In this document: positions 59,528 through 64,000 of the stretch, one piece after another
How positions within the stretch are numbered: position 1 is the first letter of the stretch
Layout: each line of letters starts with the position of its first letter
DNA from: DASQFI01 sp963780895
GTDB taxonomy: Bacteria > Acidobacteriota > Vicinamibacteria > Vicinamibacterales > SCN-69-37
Assembly: GCA_963780895.1 (NCBI GenBank)
Contig: CAWAEG010000001.1
Coordinates: 124,001 to 188,000, forward strand
Length of the DNA: 64,000 nucleotides
Reading direction: 5' to 3'
Made by a program: the position numbers and the translations under genes
The notes under the pieces: model-generated
What the model saw: the letters and a program-made list of their open reading frames with translations, nothing else
Told to the model about the DNA's origin: nothing
Databases searched by the model: none

Positions 59528-62164
59528 TCAGCGGCGTTCGACGATCCAGATGTCGGCTTCGGCGCGAACCGCGCCGTAATAGATGGCTCGACCATCGGGA
59601 CTGATCGTGAACATGTCACTTATGGACGGCCCTGGAAGGCGCACGTCCACGACTGTGCGCGTGCGGCTCATGGTGTCGAGGACGACGAGCTCGTGGCCGG
59701 CTTTCCTGAAATAGACGATGCGGCGATTGTCCGGCAGCCAACCCGTCGCATAGGTCTCGTCCGTGGACAGCATCGTCGCAGTCTTCTTTCCCAAGTCGTA
59801 GACGCCAACGCCGGCAGGACGTCCGCTCGCCGTGGTGAAATTCCCCGCGAGCTGCGCGCCATCGGGCGACCAGTCCGACGGGCTGAAGTACTTGCCCGCG
59901 ACGGCCGTGTTGGGAAATTCGGTGACGACTGACGGCGTGGTACCGAGTGGAGCCGTGTATACGCCCTGGCCGGAATCGCTGATGAAGACGATGGCATCGC
60001 CTTTCGGCGAGACAAGCACGTAGACGGCACCGGCGGGAGGGTCGGCCAGTTTCCGAAGGCCCCCGCCGTCGAGGCCGATGATCCACGGCCTCCACTGGCC
60101 GTCCCGATTCGAATAGAACACGAGCGAACGGCCATCGGGCGTGAACCCCGGAGACCGATCGCGGGCGGGATCGTCGGTGACGCGTCGCATGGGGCCATCC
60201 CGGGGCCCGATGAACAGGTCCTCCTGATGTTCACCGATGGCAAAATACGCGATCTGCGTGCCATCGGGCGACACGCCGCTCGGAATCCGAATATTGTTCT
60301 GCGTGTCGAGCACGACGGGAGTTCCTGCCCGAAGCGTGACCGGGTCGAACGGAATGGCGACGGGATTGATCGACGCGACGCGGGATCTGAATGCGAGCTT
60401 CGATCCGTCCTTCGAGAGTCGCGGCAGGCTCGCGGACGCCTGGACCCCGGTCGTTACCGGCTCCGGCTCACCGACGGGCCGGCCGCTCGATTCGTCCATC
60501 GGAATCCGCCAGAGATTCATGGCGGCGCCGCGATCGCTCGAGAAGTACACGAATTTGCCGTCGGGCGACCAGATCGGGGACCAGTCGAGCGCGCGATCCG
60601 TCGTAAGCCCGGTTCGCGTTCCACCAGCCGACGCGACCATGAACAGATCCCGCTGCCCGCCGTTGTTGCTCCAGTACACGATGTAGCGGCCGGAGGGAGA
60701 CCAGGCCGGCTGGACCGCGTCGCCCTCCACGGCCTTTCGCGGCGCGCCGCCTGCGGCATCCACGACAAACAGCGTGCTGTCGCCCAGGCGGGACGCAGGA
60801 TCGCCGATCTCTTCGGTCGCGAACGCGATCTGTTTGCCATCGGGCGACCAGGCAGGGTCGAAACCGGTCTCGGTCACCCGCCGCACCGACTCGCCCGTGG
60901 CACCGGCGACGAAGATGCCGCCGGTCGCATCCGCCCGATGAAAGGCGATCTGCGATCCATCGGGCGAGAACGCAGGTCCGCCCTCATCCTGCTGCGGGTC
61001 GTTGATGATCGCAGTCGCGTTCCGTCCGCCGACGCGCTGCGAGTAGATGTCCCAGCCGGTGGCACCGCGCGCCGCGTACACGACGGTCGTCCCGTCCGGT
61101 GACAAGCTCGGCGAGGTTTCCTCCCCTGCCGATTCGCTGATGCGCGTGAACTGCGCCCAGCGTGCGTCCGGCGGCGCGGGGCGGTCACGAGGCCACCACG
61201 ACGCCAGCGCCGCGACCCCGGCGACCGCGGCGACGGCCCACGGCCACCAGCTGCCGCGTGCCTGACGTGCGGGCATCGGGACTTCCACTGCGGGCGCCAC
61301 GACGGATGAAGAGCTCGGCGCCGTCGAGAGCGTCTCGAGCGCGAACGCCAGATCGTTCGCAGACTGAAAGCGCAGCTCCGGCGATTTCTCGAGGCAGCGC
61401 CGGACGATCCGATCGAGCGCCGGCGAGATCGACAACCGCGACGTGTCGAGCTCAGGCGGATCCTTGGTGAGGATGGCCGACATGCTGTCGGCCGCGGTGT
61501 CGCCGGCGAACGCCCGCTGGCCGCTGAGCATTTCGTACAGCACCGCGCCGAACGCGAACATGTCGGCGCGGTGATCGACGGCGAGGCCGCGCACCTGCTC
61601 CGGCGCCATGTACCCGAACGTCCCGAGGATCATGCCGGCACTCGTCGTCGCACCGACCGCGCGCGTGGCGTCCGCCTGGCCCGATTCGATCGGCTTCGCG
61701 AGGCCGAAGTCGAGGATCTTGACGTGATCGTCCCGGGTAATCATCACGTTCTCGGGCTTGAGATCGCGGTGCGTGATGCCGCGTGCGTGCGCGGCCGCGA
61801 TGCCTTGGGCAATCTGCAGCGCGTACGCGATCGCCCGCCTGGACGGCAGCGCGCCATGCGCCAGGCGGGCGCGCAGCGTCTCACCCCCGACGAGCTCCAT
61901 GACGACGAACGCGGTGGGACCGTCGTGCGCGAACTCGAAGATCGACAGGATGTTCGGGTGCGAGAGCTTCGCCACGCTCATCGCCTCCCGCTCGAAGCGG
62001 GCGAGTGCGGCGCGGTCCATCGCGAGACCTGGCGCGAGGACCTTGACCGCGACCTCCCGATCGAGCCGCGGATCGCGCGCTCGATACACCTCGCCCATTC
62101 CGCCTTCGCCCAGCGAGGCGACGATTTCGTACGGTCCGAGGCGGGTGCCGGGTGAGAGCGGCAA
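59528..62164 (-). CDS. Ser/Thr protein kinase with TolB/PD40 beta-propeller
   Basis: 878 residues from a TTG at 62162-62164; no upstream ATG fits, and LSPGTRLGPYEIVASLGEGG is the usual N-terminus. Kinase domain ~10-275: GEGGMGEVYRARDP, VAVKVL (ATP Lys), GITHRDLKPENVM (catalytic Asp), ILDFGLAKP and MAPEQVRGLAVDHRADMFAF. A single membrane helix (WWPWAVAAVAGVAALASW, ~305-325) leads to a periplasmic PD40/TolB propeller with repeats such as SLSPDGTTVVY, AFSPDGSQIAF, AWSPSGRYIVY and GFTPDGRSLVF. It is likely to sense external ligands and phosphorylate cytoplasmic proteins. The wHTH-FHA protein at 40778 is a conceivable partner (inference only). Confidence 0.94.
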   Translation of the reverse strand: MPLSPGTRLGPYEIVASLGEGGMGEVYRARDPRLDREVAVKVLAPGLAMDRAALARFEREAMSVAKLSHPNILSIFEFAHDGPTAFVVMELVGGETLRARLAHGALPSRRAIAYALQIAQGIAAAHARGITHRDLKPENVMITRDDHVKILDFGLAKPIESGQADATRAVGATTSAGMILGTFGYMAPEQVRGLAVDHRADMFAFGAVLYEMLSGQRAFAGDTAADSMSAILTKDPPELDTSRLSISPALDRIVRRCLEKSPELRFQSANDLAFALETLSTAPSSSSVVAPAVEVPMPARQARGSWWPWAVAAVAGVAALASWWPRDRPAPPDARWAQFTRISESAGEETSPSLSPDGTTVVYAARGATGWDIYSQRVGGRNATAIINDPQQDEGGPAFSPDGSQIAFHRADATGGIFVAGATGESVRRVTETGFDPAWSPDGKQIAFATEEIGDPASRLGDSTLFVVDAAGGAPRKAVEGDAVQPAWSPSGRYIVYWSNNGGQRDLFMVASAGGTRTGLTTDRALDWSPIWSPDGKFVYFSSDRGAAMNLWRIPMDESSGRPVGEPEPVTTGVQASASLPRLSKDGSKLAFRSRVASINPVAIPFDPVTLRAGTPVVLDTQNNIRIPSGVSPDGTQIAYFAIGEHQEDLFIGPRDGPMRRVTDDPARDRSPGFTPDGRSLVFYSNRDGQWRPWIIGLDGGGLRKLADPPAGAVYVLVSPKGDAIVFISDSGQGVYTAPLGTTPSVVTEFPNTAVAGKYFSPSDWSPDGAQLAGNFTTASGRPAGVGVYDLGKKTATMLSTDETYATGWLPDNRRIVYFRKAGHELVVLDTMSRTRTVVDVRLPGPSISDMFTISPDGRAIYYGAVRAEADIWIVERR

Positions 62165-62354
62165 GGTGGGCGTATTCTACGAGGGTTCGCGGGCCTGGCG
62201 ATGATCTTGATTTAGATCAGGATTGAGGACTTCGAGTGTTGCGGGCAATTTCTACGCGGCTCGAGCGATCTCTCCTCTAGTGGACCGGGTCCGGAAGTGG
62301 CGTTCAAAGCCAAGCAGACATGAAGAACATGAAGGCGCGATTCTAGCGGAGGGC
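62165..62354. other. Gap with a short echo of the next gene's C-terminus
   Basis: On the minus strand, 62264-62284 reads GEIARAA followed by TAG, matching the AEIARAA-stop that ends the aminotransferase at 62355. All mismatches in the shared ~20 bases fall on third codon positions. This may be the remnant of a tandem paralogue. Confidence 0.35.
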
Positions 62355-63620
62355 TTATGCCGCTCGAGCAATCTCCGCTATCGCCTGCACCAGCGTGTCC
62401 AGCTCTTTCGGCAGAATGAACACGTGGGGCGTGACGCGCACGCCGTAAACGCCAGCGGGCTCGCTGTCGATCGCGTTCGTCCAGATCCGGTACTTGTCGA
62501 GCAGCGTCTTCGCGAGATCGGCCGGCTTCACGCCCTTGATCCCGACATTGGCGATCGCGCACGCGCGCTTCGGATCGGACGGCGTGTTCATGATGACGTT
62601 CGGAAGCGCGCGGACCTTGCCGGTCCAGTAGTTCTGGAGATACCGCAGCCGGGCTTCTTTGCGCCGCGTGCCGAGCGTGTTGTGGAACGCGATCGCGTCC
62701 TCGATCGCCAGGTCCGTGTACACCGGATGCGTGCCCGTGTGGTTCAGCTTCATGATGTCGGCGTCATCCGTCATCCGGTGGTCGCCGTAGATGGGCCACA
62801 GGGCCGGGATCTTGTCCCGCCGTACATAAAGGATGCCGGTGCCTAGCGGGCAGCCGAGCCACTTGTGCAGTGATGCGCCGTAGTAATCGCAGCCCAGATC
62901 CGGAATCGAGTACTCGAAGTGGGCGAACGCGTGGGCGCCGTCGACGAGCACATCGACACCCCGGCTGTGCGCCATGTCGGCGATCTTCCTCACCGGCAGG
63001 ATCTGACCGGTGATATTCACCATGTGCGAGACCATCATCAGGCGCGTCCGCGGCGTGATCGCGCCGGCGTACAGCTTGACGATCTCGTCGTCGCTCTTCG
63101 GATCGATCGGCACGCTGACGAGCTTGTTGACGATGCCATACCGACGGGCCATCAGACGGAACTGCGCGAGCATGTGCCCGTAGTCCTGTTCGGCCATCAC
63201 GGCTTCGTCGCCGGCCTTCCAGTCGTAGCCGGCCACGACGGTGTCGATCGACTCGGTGGTATTGCGCGTGATGCACAGCTCCGCGGGCAGGCAGCCGGCC
63301 ATCGCGGCGAGCTTGTCGCGAACGGCGGCTTTGTCCGGAACCTGCGTGGTGCGCAGGTAGTAAGACGCCTGGTAGTTGATCTCGCGGACCTTCGCGATGA
63401 ACGCCTCCAGCACCGGCTGGGCCTGCATGCTGTAGTAGCCGCTTTCGAGATTGATGTAGTCCGGCTTGAGGCGGTACTTCGCGCGGATCGCGGCCCAGAA
63501 GTCGTCTTCCTGAGCGAGGCGATCGACCGGCAGATCGGCGTACGTGGCCCAGACCCGATCGCCGAGCAGAACACCCAGGCTGGCGCTCGCGGCCGTGCGG
63601 AGGAAATCGCGCTTGTTCAT
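62355..63620 (-). CDS. Tat-exported class V aminotransferase-fold enzyme
   Basis: 421 residues. The N-terminus NKRDFLRTAASASLGVLLG is a Tat signal with a single-Arg variant (KR). The PLP fold follows: NLESGYYSMQAQPVLEAF, TRNTTESIDTVVAGYDWKAG, LMMVSHMVNITGQILPV, VDVLVDGAHAFAHFEY (PLP-ring Asp) and DYYGASLHKWLGCPLG, which carries the Schiff-base Lys. It resembles the cysteine-desulfurase/isopenicillin-epimerase-like group. Tat export fits a cofactor-containing periplasmic enzyme. The substrate is unknown. Confidence 0.9.
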   Translation of the reverse strand: MNKRDFLRTAASASLGVLLGDRVWATYADLPVDRLAQEDDFWAAIRAKYRLKPDYINLESGYYSMQAQPVLEAFIAKVREINYQASYYLRTTQVPDKAAVRDKLAAMAGCLPAELCITRNTTESIDTVVAGYDWKAGDEAVMAEQDYGHMLAQFRLMARRYGIVNKLVSVPIDPKSDDEIVKLYAGAITPRTRLMMVSHMVNITGQILPVRKIADMAHSRGVDVLVDGAHAFAHFEYSIPDLGCDYYGASLHKWLGCPLGTGILYVRRDKIPALWPIYGDHRMTDDADIMKLNHTGTHPVYTDLAIEDAIAFHNTLGTRRKEARLRYLQNYWTGKVRALPNVIMNTPSDPKRACAIANVGIKGVKPADLAKTLLDKYRIWTNAIDSEPAGVYGVRVTPHVFILPKELDTLVQAIAEIARAA

Positions 63621-63687
63621 CGGCGTGCTGGCATTCTACGCCGGTCGCCGGTGCCTGTCTTCAGTCTCCGTCGGGGACGGCGGTTGC

Positions 63688-64000
63688 TCAGGTTTTCTCG
63701 GCGATGACGATGGGATGATTCTCGATCGCGCCTTTGACGATCCGGACGAGCTCCATGCCGATCGTGTCCTCGAAGGCCGTCGTCTTCTTGCCGATTCCGA
63801 GCCCCTCGGCCACTGCGCGCAACGCTCGCTTCGCCGCGCGCAAGGGACGACGTTCTGCGGCATACCGTTCCCACCGCGACCATCGCTCCCCGTCGATCTC
63901 GAACCATGGCACCGTATGGGCCAGCGGCTTGATTTTCACGGCCGCGAACCCGGCCCGCACGCAGTCTGTCACCAGCGCCGAGACAAGGACATCGCGCTCC
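63688..64000 (-). CDS. Partial ORF, start beyond window edge
   Basis: The frame stays open to the right edge (reading RDVLVSALVTDCVRAGFAAV before KIKPLAHTVPWFEIDGERWS). It ends after FEDTIGMELVRIVKGAIENH. About 104 codons are present and the N-terminus is missing. The family was not recognised. It lies 67 bp upstream of the aminotransferase on the same strand. Confidence 0.6.
   Translation of the reverse strand, partial: ERDVLVSALVTDCVRAGFAAVKIKPLAHTVPWFEIDGERWSRWERYAAERRPLRAAKRALRAVAEGLGIGKKTTAFEDTIGMELVRIVKGAIENHPIVIAEKT

Noticed and set aside
1..64000. tRNA, rRNA or known riboswitch
   Set aside because: No sequence with the required conserved elements was recognised by reading; a covariance scan would be decisive but could not be run.

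Overview
The window looks like a chromosomal segment of an uncultured-type Acidobacteriota, most likely class Vicinamibacteria (inference). The support is high GC, seven large FtsX/MacB-type permeases of the 'acidobacterial duplicated orphan permease' (ADOP) kind, PadR regulators paired with them, a 1248-residue Oar-like TonB-dependent receptor with a carboxypeptidase-regulatory N-terminus, and a Ser/Thr kinase with a TolB/PD40 propeller. No rRNA, tRNA, CRISPR array or transposase was seen.

Layout. 1-2251: PadR and a truncated ADOP permease (minus strand). 2430-6921: metabolic genes (M19 dipeptidase-like, YceI, frameshifted VOC protein, inorganic pyrophosphatase, methyltransferase). 7103-12866: PadR plus two ADOP permeases. 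12960-13797: ArsR plus SRPBCC pair. 14051-18574: a compact four-gene peptidase cassette (subtilisin, trypsin-like zymogen, V8/S1-like protease, protein of unknown function), none with a signal peptide. 18583-20891: cytochrome bd oxidase cydAB. 21042-29426: three ADOP permeases in tandem (one frameshifted, one intact, one heavily broken) plus a PadR; two near-identical ~105-bp perfect palindromes lie between them. 29513-32583: a cNMP-domain histidine kinase translationally coupled to a response regulator fused to a thioredoxin-reductase-like flavoprotein. 32591-34249: AlkC-type DNA glycosylase (frameshifted) and a DUF3291 protein. 34386-40691: secreted protein, amidase, GH43, AIM24-like, vanadium haloperoxidase-like. 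40778-43460: winged-helix/FHA protein and a low-GC PD-(D/E)XK nuclease fused to a DUF2075 helicase, followed by a duplicated non-coding element. 44028-44801: ArsR-SRPBCC fusion. 44996-49196: PadR with a PQQ-propeller membrane protein, LIC_10091-like and DinB proteins. 49248-64000: ADOP permease, TonB receptor, LysR, secreted metallopeptidase-like protein, truncated secreted protein, Ser/Thr kinase, Tat-exported aminotransferase, partial ORF.

Two themes stand out. First, one-component repressors (PadR, ArsR) sit directly in front of their target genes with clear palindromic operators near or inside the promoter. Second, many intergenic gaps hold long palindromes placed just after stop codons. 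The best candidates for an undescribed system are the signal-peptide-less protease cassette (14051-18574) and the kinase plus REC/glutaredoxin-like/TrxR-like pair (29513-32583). Several genes carry exactly one extra base, so assembly indels are a live alternative to real pseudogenes.
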